Shown: positions 51,333 through 60,500, counted from the stretch's first letter. The stretch is DNA of 64,000 nt from Nocardia flavorosea NBRC 108225 (GCF_001613385.1 NZ_BDCG01000018.1:186001-250000), one strand, 5' to 3'. Made by a program: numbers and translations. Notes: generated by a model from the sequence alone, not told the origin.

Positions 51333-51697
51333 CCGGCGCGCTCGATACTGCACTGTTCGTCGCGACCGTGGTTTGTGTGCTGGCGAATGCTGCCGAGGTC
51401 GTCGCCAAGGCCGTGCGCGCGCCGTTCATGGTGCAGAACGCCGCGGAAGCCGGCGTGGCACCGAAGTGGATCCCGTACCTGGCGGTAATCGAAGGTGCCG
51501 GTGTGGCCGGGTTGGTCGCGGGACTCTTCGGCTGGAAATCCATAGGGTTCGCCGCAGCGGTCGGGCTGGTCCTGTTCTTCGTGGTAGCGGTCGGCGTCCA
51601 CGTACGGGCGCGGGTATTCCACAACATTGCGTTCCCTGCGGGTTTCCTGGCTCTGGCGCTGGCAGCCACTGCCTTTTTCGCCGGGCCGGCGGGCTGA
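51329..51697 (+). CDS. DoxX-like membrane protein
   Basis: 122 residues from GTG 51329, overlapping the previous stop. Four helices: ALFVATVVCVLANAAEVVAKAV, WIPYLAVIEGAGVAGLVAGLFG, IGFAAAVGLVLFFVVAVGVHVRARV and FPAGFLALALAATAFFA; the NAAE...K and H-V-R-A pattern fits DoxX-like family members that accompany ECF41 sigma factors. Convergent with a MarR gene. Confidence 0.8.
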   Translation: MTGALDTALFVATVVCVLANAAEVVAKAVRAPFMVQNAAEAGVAPKWIPYLAVIEGAGVAGLVAGLFGWKSIGFAAAVGLVLFFVVAVGVHVRARVFHNIAFPAGFLALALAATAFFAGPAG

Positions 51698-51804
51698 AAC
51701 CACCACGGACCTGCCCGCCCGGATTGCCTGGAGTGGTGCGGGCTGTCCGGTCGGTACGCCACACCCGGGCCCGGCGGCGACCCCTCGCCGCTGCTGCGCC
51801 CCGG

Positions 51805-52272
51805 TTAGGGGGCGGTACGGCCGAGAACGGTGCCCAGGTGGTCGGCGAGCGTTTCGCCGAGATCCGCCATCGCTGCGGTCTGCTCGGCATCGAGCCCGTC
51901 GAAGACCAGTCGCCGCACCACATCCATGTACCCGGGTGCCGCTTCCACGACCTTCTGATGGCCGTCGTCGGTGAGTTCGGCCAGGACGCCGCGACGCCCG
52001 GTGGTCGCGGTACGCGTCGCCCAGCCCATCCGCTCGAGTTTGGAGACCACATGCGAAAGTCTCGATAGCGATGAATTTGCTCGATGGGCGAGCTCGCTCA
52101 TCTGCAGCCGCCGGTCCGGCGCCTCCGAGAGCAGGGTGAGCACCCAGTACTCGAAATGAGTCACGCCGGACTCGCGCTGCAGATCGGTATCCAATGCCCC
52201 CGGCAAACGGTTCAGCACCGCGACCACTGCGCGCCAGGCCCGTCCCTCGACCGGGTTCAGCCACTCCGTCAC
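51805..52272 (-). CDS. MarR-family transcriptional regulator
   Basis: 155 residues, GTG start. Winged helix ~40-108: HFEYWVLTLLSEAPDRRLQMSELAHRANSSLSRLSHVVSKLERMGWATRT, wing TATTGRRGVLAELTDDG. C-terminal helices LDAEQTAAMADLGETLADHL. Target unknown. The 146 bp upstream, toward bcpB, are comparatively A+T-rich and hold its promoter. Confidence 0.9.
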   Translation of the reverse strand: MTEWLNPVEGRAWRAVVAVLNRLPGALDTDLQRESGVTHFEYWVLTLLSEAPDRRLQMSELAHRANSSLSRLSHVVSKLERMGWATRTATTGRRGVLAELTDDGHQKVVEAAPGYMDVVRRLVFDGLDAEQTAAMADLGETLADHLGTVLGRTAP

Positions 52273-52418
52273 TAATCCGCCTTCTCTCCGGCCCGGTGGC
52301 TATTCCGGCATGTGCCACCGGGCTACCCGAAGAAAAGTTTGCCACGACTTCGCTCGAACGTGGGTCATCTCGGAAACGAAGGTGAGGCCATTCACACGAA
52401 CTGAGCGGATCGAAGCCG

Positions 52419-52883
52419 CTACGCGCTTTTTCGCGTGCGAAGAAAATCCAGGGCGCGGTCGGCGTGTACATTCGCGCGCAGTTCGCTGCTGATCACGGTG
52501 AGAACGCTGCGGTCGGTGTCGATGACGAAGGTATGCCGTTTCACGGGCATGAGCTTGCCCAGCAGTCCGCGTTTGACCCCGTAGCTTTCTGCGACCGTCC
52601 CGTCGGCGTCCGACAACAGCGGGTATTCGAGCCGCTGCGCCCCCGCAAACCCCGCCTGGACATCGACGGCATCGGCACTGATCCCCGCGCAACTCGCGCC
52701 GAGGGCCGCGAACTCCGCGGTGAGATCGCGGAAATGGCAGGCCTCGGCCGTGCACACCGGCGTATTCGCGGCCGGATAGAAGAACAACACCAGTGGCCCG
52801 CCGGCCAGCAGTGAATCGAGCGAACGGAGGGCGCCGGTCTGGTCCGGGAGTTCGAATACCGGGGCGAGCTGGCCGATCTGCAT
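52419..52883 (-). CDS. bcpB: peroxiredoxin, Bcp type
   Basis: 154 residues. Thiol peroxidase: peroxidatic C44 and probable resolving C49 in FFYPAANTPVCTAEACHF (atypical 2-Cys, helix alpha2 type), conserved Arg in KRHTFVIDTDR. MQIGQLAPVFELPDQTG is the usual AhpC/TSA start. Located just before trpE on the opposite strand, as Rv1608c is before Rv1609. The starts of bcpB and trpE are 77 nt apart. Confidence 0.92.
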   Translation of the reverse strand: MQIGQLAPVFELPDQTGALRSLDSLLAGGPLVLFFYPAANTPVCTAEACHFRDLTAEFAALGASCAGISADAVDVQAGFAGAQRLEYPLLSDADGTVAESYGVKRGLLGKLMPVKRHTFVIDTDRSVLTVISSELRANVHADRALDFLRTRKSA

Positions 52884-52960
52884 ACCCGGACACTACCGCC
52901 GGCGGCGGTCCCGCGGGGTGCGTCGAGCGCACCGGGCACCCGGCTGGAATGATGGTTCGA

Positions 52961-54541
52961 ATGCACGGCGCGACCACTCCCGCGACTACCACCCGCGAAC
53001 GATTCCACGAACTCGCCGCCGAGCACCGGGTCGTCCCGGTGACCCGGAAGGTGCTGGCCGATTCGGAGACCCCGCTGTCGGCCTACCGCAAACTGGGCGG
53101 TGACCGGGCGGGCACATTCCTGTTCGAATCCGCGGAGAACGGCCGATCGTGGTCGCGCTGGTCGTTCATCGGCGCGGGCAGTCCGTCGGCGCTCACCTCG
53201 GTCGACGGCGCCGCCACCTGGCTCGGCGCGACCCCCGCCGGTGCTCCGGCCGGCGGCGACCCTCTGGACGCCCTGCGCGAAACCCTCGAACTGCTGCGCA
53301 CCGAACGGCTGCCCGGTCTGCCCCCGCTGACCGGCGGGATGGTCGGCTACCTCGGTTACGACGCGGTGCGCCGCATGGAACGGCTGCCCGAATATGCCGA
53401 GGACGATCTGCATCTCCCCGAGATGGTGCTGCTGCTGGCCACCGATCTGGCGGCGTTCGACCACCACGAGGGCGCCATCACCTTGATCGCCAACGCCGTC
53501 AACTGGAACGGCACCGCCGAGAATGTGGACGCCGCCTACGACGACGCCCTCGCCCGGCTCGACCGGATGACCGCGGCGCTGGCCGCGCCCGCGGACTCCA
53601 CGGTGTCCGTTTTCGACCAGCCCGAACCGGATTACCGGCGCGCCCGCACCCCGGACGAATACGGCGCGGGGGTCCGCCGCCTGGTCGCGGAGATCGAGGC
53701 CGGGGAAGCCTTCCAGGTGGTGCTGTCGCAGCGTTTCGAAATGGACTACGGCGGCAGCCCCATCGACCTCTACCGGATGTTGCGGGCGGCCAACCCGAGC
53801 CCGTACATGTTCCTGCTGCACATCCCGGACGGCGCCGGGAACACCGCGTTCTCCATCGTGGGATCGAGCCCGGAAGCATTGGTGGCGGTGCAGGACGGGG
53901 TCGCCACCACGCACCCCATCGCGGGCACCCGCTGGCGGGGCGCCACCGAGGAAGACGATCTGCTGCTCGAGAAGGGCCTGCTGGCCGACGAGAAGGAGAA
54001 CGCCGAACATCTGATGCTGGTCGATCTCGGGCGCAACGATCTGGGCCGGGTGTGTGTGCCCGGGACGGTACGGGTCACCGAGTACCGCCACGTCGAGCGC
54101 TACAGCCATGTCATGCATCTGGTCTCCACGGTGACCGGGCGGCTGGCACCCGGCAAGATCGCACTCGACGCGGTGCGCGCCTGTTTCCCGGCGGGCACGC
54201 TGTCCGGCGCCCCCAAGGTGCGGGCCATGCAGTTGATCGAGGAACTCGAACCCACCCGGCGCGGTGTATACGGCGGCGTGGTCGGCTACCTCGATTTCGC
54301 CGGTGACGCCGATACCGCGATCGCCATCCGCACCGCTCTCCTCAAGGACGGCACGGCCTACGTCCAGGCGGGCGCCGGGGTGGTGGCCGATTCCGAAGCC
54401 GAATACGAGGACACCGAATCCCGGAACAAGGCGATGGCGGTGCTGCGTGCGGTCGCCGCCGCCGAAACGGTGCGCGCCTTCGGTGCGGAGGAGGCAGCGG
54501 GCCGGGAATCGGTCTCCGTGACCTCCGGAGGCGGCGTATGA
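52961..54541 (+). CDS. trpE: anthranilate synthase component I
   Basis: 526 residues from ATG 52961 (MHGATTPATTTRERFHELAAEHRVVPVTRKVLAD); ATGs at 52949 and 52952 are alternatives. Chorismate plus ammonia to anthranilate. Feedback (Trp) site LADSETPLSAYRKL; catalytic C-terminal half with SIVGSSPEAL, PIAGTRWRG, EHLMLVDLGRNDLGRV, HVERYSHVMHLVS, FPAGTLSGAPKVRAM and YGGVVGYLDFAGD. Mono-functional, so trpG is elsewhere. Overlaps the next gene as ATGA. Confidence 0.96.
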   Translation: MHGATTPATTTRERFHELAAEHRVVPVTRKVLADSETPLSAYRKLGGDRAGTFLFESAENGRSWSRWSFIGAGSPSALTSVDGAATWLGATPAGAPAGGDPLDALRETLELLRTERLPGLPPLTGGMVGYLGYDAVRRMERLPEYAEDDLHLPEMVLLLATDLAAFDHHEGAITLIANAVNWNGTAENVDAAYDDALARLDRMTAALAAPADSTVSVFDQPEPDYRRARTPDEYGAGVRRLVAEIEAGEAFQVVLSQRFEMDYGGSPIDLYRMLRAANPSPYMFLLHIPDGAGNTAFSIVGSSPEALVAVQDGVATTHPIAGTRWRGATEEDDLLLEKGLLADEKENAEHLMLVDLGRNDLGRVCVPGTVRVTEYRHVERYSHVMHLVSTVTGRLAPGKIALDAVRACFPAGTLSGAPKVRAMQLIEELEPTRRGVYGGVVGYLDFAGDADTAIAIRTALLKDGTAYVQAGAGVVADSEAEYEDTESRNKAMAVLRAVAAAETVRAFGAEEAAGRESVSVTSGGGV

Positions 54542-55908
54542 CAGCCGGCGAGCCCGCCCGCCGCCCGCTCGGCGAGGACTCCGGCGGTGCAGACCGGAGC
54601 GGTACCGCGGGGGCCGGCGAGCCCGCAGGCAACGATACGGAAGCTCGCGTGCCGACGAGCGATGCCGCTCCCGGCGCCGGCCCGGAGACGAGTAACCCCG
54701 CGGGCGGAGCGCCCGTGGGCGCCGCAGCAGGCGCGGACGTCGCTCCGTCGGCAGAGTTCGTGGCCACCGGCACCGGTGCGGACGGGACGGATTCCGCTGT
54801 TACCGCAGCGGCTGAGGCCCCCACGAACGACGCAGGCGCTGTGGCGGCCACCGAGCCGGGCGCCCGGGCAACCGGCTCCGGCGCAGCGGGCGTGGACAGC
54901 GGTGTGGCCGAGCCGGGCTCGGTAGCAGGCAGCGCGGCCGGGGCGCACTCGCTCACGGCCGATACGAGTGGCGTCGCGTCGGCAGCCGCAGCGCAGGATT
55001 CCGCGGAAGCGGCCACCGGGTCCGCTGGTGAATCCGTCGCCGCGCGATCCCGGCCGATCGACTGGGGCGACGAGGAAATTGCACCTGCCGCCGGGGCCGG
55101 GACCGGCCGAGGTGGCCGGCAACCGGTTACCGCGCTGGCATTGCTCGCCCTCGGTGCCGCCGCGCTGTGGGGGTCCTCCCGGCTCACCTGGGTGACGGTG
55201 ACCTCTGCGGACGGTTTGACCGAACCGCGCACCGACGACCTGAACGGCGGGGTCTGGTTCGGTGCGCTGACGCCGCTGGCACTGGTTCTGCTGGCCGCCA
55301 TCGCCGCTGTCCTGGCGACCCGGGGCTGGATGCGTCGGCTGGTCGGTGTGGTGGTTGCCTTGATCGCCGCCGTGACAGCGGTACCGGCGCTGGCACTGCT
55401 CACCGGGGCCGGGGCCACCGAGCAACGGGCCGCGGAGCTGGCCGGGCTGCCGGGCCGGGCGCAGGTGCAGGAGCTGGTGACCTCGAGTGGTCCGGCGGCG
55501 CTCACACTGTGCGGTGCGCTGGCCGCGTTCGGTGCGGGGCTGTTGCTGGCCCGGATGCCGGCCGGTACCGAGCAGCTGTCCGGGAAATACGACAACCCGG
55601 CGACGCGGAAGGCCGCGGCCACCCAGGCGGTGCAGCAGCGTGGGTCCGGCGATGTGCTGCCCGAACGGGTGCTGTGGGACGCGCTGGACGCCGGCGCCGA
55701 CCCGACCGACGCGGACGATCCGACCGGCGCGACCGACTCGACCGGTGGGAGCGACCCGACCGGCGCGGATAAGCCGTCCACCCGCACCGGCCCGGCGAAC
55801 GAAACGGCTCGGTCCACCTCGGCCGGCTCGGCAGATCCGGTGGACAGGGACGCGGCGGCCCGTGACGAAGGCCGCTCGGCAACGCCGAGGTCCGGTGATA
55901 CCCCCTAG
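54538..55908 (+). CDS. Trp-operon-associated membrane protein (TIGR02234 / Rv1610-like) with large disordered N-terminus
   Basis: 456 residues. The first ~185 are Ala/Gly/Thr/Glu low-complexity with no domain. The core (~190-380) has hydrophobic helices AVTALALLALGAAALWGSS, TPLALVLLAAIAAVLATRG, VGVVVALIAAVTAVPALALL and ALTLCGALAAFGAGLLLARM, and RLTWVTVTSADGLTEPRTDDLNG, matching the conserved protein between trpE and trpC in mycobacteria. A second disordered, Asp/Thr-rich tail follows (TDADDPTGATDST). Function unknown; the position has suggested a tryptophan-related membrane role. Confidence 0.85.
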   Translation: MTAGEPARRPLGEDSGGADRSGTAGAGEPAGNDTEARVPTSDAAPGAGPETSNPAGGAPVGAAAGADVAPSAEFVATGTGADGTDSAVTAAAEAPTNDAGAVAATEPGARATGSGAAGVDSGVAEPGSVAGSAAGAHSLTADTSGVASAAAAQDSAEAATGSAGESVAARSRPIDWGDEEIAPAAGAGTGRGGRQPVTALALLALGAAALWGSSRLTWVTVTSADGLTEPRTDDLNGGVWFGALTPLALVLLAAIAAVLATRGWMRRLVGVVVALIAAVTAVPALALLTGAGATEQRAAELAGLPGRAQVQELVTSSGPAALTLCGALAAFGAGLLLARMPAGTEQLSGKYDNPATRKAAATQAVQQRGSGDVLPERVLWDALDAGADPTDADDPTGATDSTGGSDPTGADKPSTRTGPANETARSTSAGSADPVDRDAAARDEGRSATPRSGDTP

Positions 55909-56052
55909 CAGGCCGGTCGCGGCAGGGCGACCCGCCCCCGGCGTCAGGGTGCCGCGGCCTGCCATTTACTCTTGTTCAGCATCGGTGAGACAGCTCCTGG
56001 GGGAATCCTTCAGGCGTAAGTTGCGTGTCTCCCCAGAAAGGATTCGAGCCAG

Positions 56053-56871
56053 ATGACGGTACTCGACTCGATTCTCGACGGGGTCCGCTCGGATGTAGCC
56101 GCTCGGGAGGCGGTGCTCGACTTCCCCGCGGTGAAGGCAGCGGCCGCCGCCGCGACCCCACCGCTCGATGCGAAGGCGGCCCTTCTCGAAGACGGCATCG
56201 GTGTGATCGCCGAGGTCAAGCGGGCCAGTCCGTCCAAGGGCGCGCTCGCCGATATCGGTGACCCGGCCAGCCTGGCCAAGGCCTACGAGGACGGTGGCGC
56301 CCGGATCATCAGCGTGCTCACCGAAGGCCGGCGCTTCAACGGATCGCTCGACGATCTGGACGCCGTTCGCGCCACCGTCGATATCCCGGTGCTGCGCAAG
56401 GATTTCGTCGTCGGCCCGTACCAGATCCATGAGGCCCGGGCGCACGGCGCCGATGTGATCCTGCTGATCGTCGCGGCCCTGGAACAGGACACGCTGGCTT
56501 CGCTCATCGATCGGACCGAATCGCTCGGGATGACCGCGCTCGTCGAGGTGCATACCGAGGAGGAGGCCGATCGGGCCCTCACCGCGGGAGCGAGTGTGAT
56601 CGGTGTGAACGCGCGCAACCTGAAAACTCTCGAGGTCGATCGGGACTGTTTCGCCAGGATCGCGCCGGGGCTCCCCACCGAGGTCGTGCGGATCGCCGAA
56701 TCCGGGGTCCGTGGTACCGCCGATCTGCTCGCCTACGCCGGCGCCGGCGCGGACGCGGTTCTCGTCGGCGAGGGGCTGGTCACCAGTGGTGATCCCCGGG
56801 CGGCGGTATCGGAGCTGGTCACCGCCGGCACCCATCCGTCTTGCCCGAAACCGGCCCGGCGGGGGCGATGA
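56053..56871 (+). CDS. trpC: indole-3-glycerol phosphate synthase
   Basis: 272 residues, ATG with AGAAAGGA upstream. Barrel enzyme closing the indole ring. VIAEVKRASPSKG with catalytic Lys, VLTEGRRFNGSLDDL, VPVLRKDF-type block IPVLRKDFVVGPYQIHEARAHGADVILLIVAAL, ALVEVHTEEEADRAL, VIGVNARNL, VRIAESGVRGTADL. Monofunctional (no TrpF fusion). 144 nt separate it from the membrane-protein gene, with CTGGGG/CCCCAG just before the ribosome-binding site. Overlaps trpB as ATGA. Confidence 0.97.
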   Translation: MTVLDSILDGVRSDVAAREAVLDFPAVKAAAAAATPPLDAKAALLEDGIGVIAEVKRASPSKGALADIGDPASLAKAYEDGGARIISVLTEGRRFNGSLDDLDAVRATVDIPVLRKDFVVGPYQIHEARAHGADVILLIVAALEQDTLASLIDRTESLGMTALVEVHTEEEADRALTAGASVIGVNARNLKTLEVDRDCFARIAPGLPTEVVRIAESGVRGTADLLAYAGAGADAVLVGEGLVTSGDPRAAVSELVTAGTHPSCPKPARRGR

Positions 56872-58160
56872 TGGCGGCGTCCGGGTCCTCCACCGATCAT
56901 GCACTGCCCGCCGCGAGTCGCGGGGTGGCGCACCGTAGCGAGCACGAACCGGACGAGGGCGGCCACTTCGGCGTCTACGGCGGCCGGCATGTGCCCGAGG
57001 CGCTGATGGCGGTGATCGAGGAGGTCACGGCCGAATACGACAAGGTCCGCCTGGATCCGGATTTTCTCGCCGAGCTCGATCGGCTGCAACGCGACTACAC
57101 CGGTCGCCCTTCGCCGGTCTTCGAATGCACCGGGCTGGCCGAACACGCCGGCGGTGCGCGGATCCTGCTGAAGCGCGAGGATCTGAACCACACCGGTTCC
57201 CACAAGATCAACAACGTGCTGGGCCAGGCGCTGCTGGCCAAGCGGATGGGTAAGACCCGGATCATCGCCGAAACCGGCGCCGGGCAGCACGGGGTCGCCA
57301 CGGCCACCGCCTGCGCGCTGCTCGGGTTGCGCTGCATCATTTACATGGGTGCGGTCGATACCGCCCGGCAGGCCTTGAACGTGGCCCGGATGCGGTTGCT
57401 CGGTGCCGAGGTCGTCTCGGTGACTCTCGGTTCGCAGACGCTCAAGGACGCGATCAACGAGGCCCTGCGTGACTGGGTCACCAACGCCGACGACACCTAC
57501 TACTGTTTCGGCACCGCGGCCGGCCCTCATCCGTTCCCGATGATGGTCCGTGATTTTCAGCGGGTCGTCGGAATGGAGGCGCGCGCCCAGGTCCAGAGCC
57601 TGACGGGCCGGTTACCCGATGCCGTCGCGGCCTGCGTGGGCGGCGGATCCAATGCGATCGGTATCTTCCATGCCTTCATCGACGACCCCGGCGTCCGGCT
57701 CGTCGGCTACGAAGCCGCCGGTGACGGCGTGGAAACCGGCCGGCATGCGGCGACCTTCGCCGGTGGCTCCCCGGGCGCCTTCCAGGGTGCCTACTCGTAC
57801 CTGCTGCAGGACGAGGACGGCCAGACCATCGAATCGCATTCCATCTCGGCCGGCCTGGATTATCCGGGCGTGGGTCCTGAGCACGCGTTCCTGAAGGATA
57901 TCGGCCGGGCCGAGTACCTGCCCGTCACCGATACCGCCGCGATGGACGCGCTACTGCTGCTCAGCCGCACCGAGGGCATCATCCCGGCCATCGAATCCGC
58001 GCACGCGGTCGCGGGGGCGCTCGAGCTGGGCCGTGAGCTGGGCGAGGGGGCGATCATCCTGGTGAATCTGTCCGGACGCGGCGACAAGGATATGGATACC
58101 GCTGCCCGCTGGTTCGGGCTCTTCGACGATCCGGACACGGGCAAGGAGAACGGTCAGTGA
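56868..58160 (+). CDS. trpB: tryptophan synthase beta subunit
   Basis: 430 residues from ATG 56868. PLP enzyme joining indole and serine. PLP Lys in LNHTGSHKINNVLGQAL; KTRIIAETGAGQHGVATATACALLGL with the catalytic Glu; CVGGGSNAIG PLP-phosphate loop; NLSGRGDKDMDT at the C-terminus. The N-terminal ~40 residues are a variable extension; GGHFGVYGGRHVPEAL begins the conserved part. GTGA overlap with trpA. Confidence 0.98.
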   Translation: MMAASGSSTDHALPAASRGVAHRSEHEPDEGGHFGVYGGRHVPEALMAVIEEVTAEYDKVRLDPDFLAELDRLQRDYTGRPSPVFECTGLAEHAGGARILLKREDLNHTGSHKINNVLGQALLAKRMGKTRIIAETGAGQHGVATATACALLGLRCIIYMGAVDTARQALNVARMRLLGAEVVSVTLGSQTLKDAINEALRDWVTNADDTYYCFGTAAGPHPFPMMVRDFQRVVGMEARAQVQSLTGRLPDAVAACVGGGSNAIGIFHAFIDDPGVRLVGYEAAGDGVETGRHAATFAGGSPGAFQGAYSYLLQDEDGQTIESHSISAGLDYPGVGPEHAFLKDIGRAEYLPVTDTAAMDALLLLSRTEGIIPAIESAHAVAGALELGRELGEGAIILVNLSGRGDKDMDTAARWFGLFDDPDTGKENGQ

Positions 58161-58957
58161 GTTCCGAATCCCGTCTCGGCGCCACCTTCGCCGCATGTAA
58201 GGCCGATAACCGCGCGGCTCTCATCGGCTACCTGCCCGCCGGATACCCGGACCTCGAGGGGTCGCGCAAGGTCGTGCGGGCGATGGTCGAATCCGGTTGC
58301 GATATCGTCGAAGTCGGCGTTGCTTATTCCGATCCGGTGATGGACGGGCCGACCATCCAGGCCGCGGCCGATCAGGCGCTGCGCGGCGGGGTGCGGGTCC
58401 GCGATGTGTTCTCCGTGGTCGAAGCGGTGGCCGACGCGGGTGCCCAGGCGGTGGTGATGAGCTACTGGAATCCGGTACTCAAATACGGCGTCGACCGATT
58501 CGCCCGCGATCTCGCCGCCGCCGGTGGTGCCGGCATCATCACGCCCAATCTCATCCCCGAAGAAGCGGCCGACTGGTTCAGTGCCTCCGCCGCGCACCAC
58601 CTCGACAGGATCTTCCTGGTGGCGCCGTCGTCCACCGAGGAACGCCTCGCCGCCACCCTCGACGCCAGTTCGGGTTTCGTCTACGCCGCGTCGACCATGG
58701 GTGTCACCGGTGCCCGGGACGCGGTCTCGACCATGGCGCCCGCGCTGTGCGCCCGGATCCGCGAGCACAGCGATATTCCCGTCGGGGTCGGTCTCGGGGT
58801 CCGCTCCGGGGCGCAGGCGGCCGAGATCGCCGCCTACGCCGACGGGGTCATCGTCGGTTCCGCGCTGGTCAGCGCCGCCGCCGAGGGGCTGGACGCGGTC
58901 CACGCCCTGACCGCGGAACTGGCCGGTGGTGTCCGCGCCGCCACGGTCGCGTCCTGA
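58157..58957 (+). CDS. trpA: tryptophan synthase alpha subunit
   Basis: 266 residues, GTG start overlapping the trpB stop. Splits indole-glycerol phosphate. Catalytic Glu in CDIVEVGVAYSDPVMDGPTIQAA, catalytic Asp region LIGYLPAGYPDLEG, loop 6 FVYAASTMGVTGARDAV, phosphate site PVGVGLGVRSGAQAAEIA and VIVGSALV. Last trp gene; lgt follows after 110 nt with its own promoter. Confidence 0.97.
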   Translation: MSSESRLGATFAACKADNRAALIGYLPAGYPDLEGSRKVVRAMVESGCDIVEVGVAYSDPVMDGPTIQAAADQALRGGVRVRDVFSVVEAVADAGAQAVVMSYWNPVLKYGVDRFARDLAAAGGAGIITPNLIPEEAADWFSASAAHHLDRIFLVAPSSTEERLAATLDASSGFVYAASTMGVTGARDAVSTMAPALCARIREHSDIPVGVGLGVRSGAQAAEIAAYADGVIVGSALVSAAAEGLDAVHALTAELAGGVRAATVAS

Positions 58958-59055
58958 ACCCGCCCCGGCGCGTATGACACCGCGGTAGGTGGCCGGCCGG
59001 GGCCGGAGATAACACGCGAGCCGGAGGCCGAACTTGCCAACGTGGCCTCCTGGAC

Positions 59056-59061
59056 TACGGT
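59056..59061 (+). promoter_or_regulatory. candidate -10 box of lgt (leaderless)
   Basis: TACGGT lies 6 nt before GTG 59068 and no ribosome-binding site is present. Confidence 0.45.
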
Positions 59062-59067
59062 TGCCCC

Positions 59068-60420
59068 GTGACCGTTCTCGCCGTACCGGAAACCACCTCG
59101 ACCGCCGTATCGCCCGCCACCGAGCTGCTGGCCTATCTGCCCAGCCCGCCGCAGGGCGTCTGGGATATCGGGCCGTTCCCGCTGCGCGCGTACGCGGTCT
59201 GCATCATCGTCGGAATCATCGTCGCCATCTGGTGGGGCGAGAAACGCTGGCAGTCCCGCGGGGGCGAGGCGGGCGCGATCCTGGACGTTGCCGTGTTCGC
59301 CGTACCGTTCGGGCTGATCGGCGGCCGGATCTACCACGTCGCCACCGACTGGCAGAAGTACTTCGGGGCGGACGGCAACCCCGTGGATGCCCTGAAGATC
59401 TATCAGGGCGGTCTCGGCATCTGGGGGGCGGTATTCCTGGGCGGTATCGGCGCCTGGATCGCCTGCCGGATCTACAAGATCCCGCTGCCCGCACTCGGTG
59501 ACGCGATCGCCCCGCCGATCCTGCTCGCCCAGGCCATCGGCCGGCTCGGCAACTACTTCAACCAGGAGCTCTACGGTCGCGAAACCGATCTGCCCTGGGG
59601 CCTGGAGATCTACCTGCGCTTCGACGACGCCGGCCGCCTCGACATGATGAACGGTGTTTCCTCCGGCGAGGTCCACTCCGTCGTGCATCCGACGTTCCTC
59701 TACGAGTTGCTGTGGAATGTCGCGGTCGTGCTCGCACTGGTCTATATCGACCGGCGTTTCCGGATCGGGCACGGGCGGCTGTTCGCCCTGTACGTCGCCG
59801 GCTACTGCTTCGGGCGCTTCTTCGTCGAACTCATGCGCGACGACGAGGCCACCCTGATCGCGGGTATCCGGGTGAACTCCTTCACCTCCGGCCTGGTATT
59901 CCTGGCCGCGATCGCGTACGTCCTGTTTGCGACCAAGGGCCGGGAAACTCCGGAACAGCTCCGGCCCGGAGGGGGGCCACGCCCGTGGCCGTGGCAGTTC
60001 GGCGCGCTACGGGCCGCAGGTGCGGCGACCGGTCCCGGCTCCGGCGACGAGGATGCCGCCGCGCGCGAATCCGATACCGGCACCGAATCCGCGCACTACG
60101 ATGCTGCCGATCCCCCGGCCGAGGCAGCGGACTCGGAGGACGGCGGTGGGTCCGGCGCCACCGATCCGCTCGCGAAGCCGGAGGGAGCCGCCGAGTCCGC
60201 GAAAACGGACGAGCCCGCCGATTCCGCAGCCGGCCCGCAAGATTCGTCTGCCGAGCCCGACTCCGCGGGACTGGGCGGGTCCGCGGAGTCGCCGAAATCC
60301 GCGACAAGTGAAGATGCCGTCGATCCGAAGTCCGGCGCGAACGAATCCGGCGCTGCACACACCGATTCCGTGTCGTCGGCGGATACGGATTCCGCGGCCA
60401 CCGCACCGAGGAACCCCTGA
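59068..60420 (+). CDS. lgt: prolipoprotein diacylglyceryl transferase with long acidic C-terminal tail
   Basis: 450 residues. Membrane enzyme adding diacylglycerol to the lipobox Cys of prolipoproteins. About seven helices; the Lgt signature is GRLGNYFNQELYGRETDLPWGLEI; other blocks are FPLRAYAVCIIVGIIVAIWWGEKRW, IGGRIYHVATDW, YQGGLGIWGAVFLGG, HPTFLYELLWN and FGRFFVELMRDDEA. From ~300 on, ~150 residues are Ala/Glu/Asp/Ser/Pro-rich and disordered, predicted cytoplasmic; mycobacterial Lgt also has such tails. GTG start, probably leaderless. Confidence 0.95.
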   Translation: MTVLAVPETTSTAVSPATELLAYLPSPPQGVWDIGPFPLRAYAVCIIVGIIVAIWWGEKRWQSRGGEAGAILDVAVFAVPFGLIGGRIYHVATDWQKYFGADGNPVDALKIYQGGLGIWGAVFLGGIGAWIACRIYKIPLPALGDAIAPPILLAQAIGRLGNYFNQELYGRETDLPWGLEIYLRFDDAGRLDMMNGVSSGEVHSVVHPTFLYELLWNVAVVLALVYIDRRFRIGHGRLFALYVAGYCFGRFFVELMRDDEATLIAGIRVNSFTSGLVFLAAIAYVLFATKGRETPEQLRPGGGPRPWPWQFGALRAAGAATGPGSGDEDAAARESDTGTESAHYDAADPPAEAADSEDGGGSGATDPLAKPEGAAESAKTDEPADSAAGPQDSSAEPDSAGLGGSAESPKSATSEDAVDPKSGANESGAAHTDSVSSADTDSAATAPRNP

Positions 60421-60459
60421 GGCGACTGGAACAGCCTTCCACAGCCCACCGCGCGGTAC

Positions 60460-60500
60460 GGGCCCGAACCCCGCGCTGCCGGAGGCGGCGCCATGACACA
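60460..60500. repeat. direct repeat, copy 1
   Basis: GGGCCCGAACCCCGCGCTGC and what follows, including a GCGCTGCC-GGA-GGCGGCGC hairpin and ATGACACA. The second copy at 60667-60709 differs at a few bases. Confidence 0.8.
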
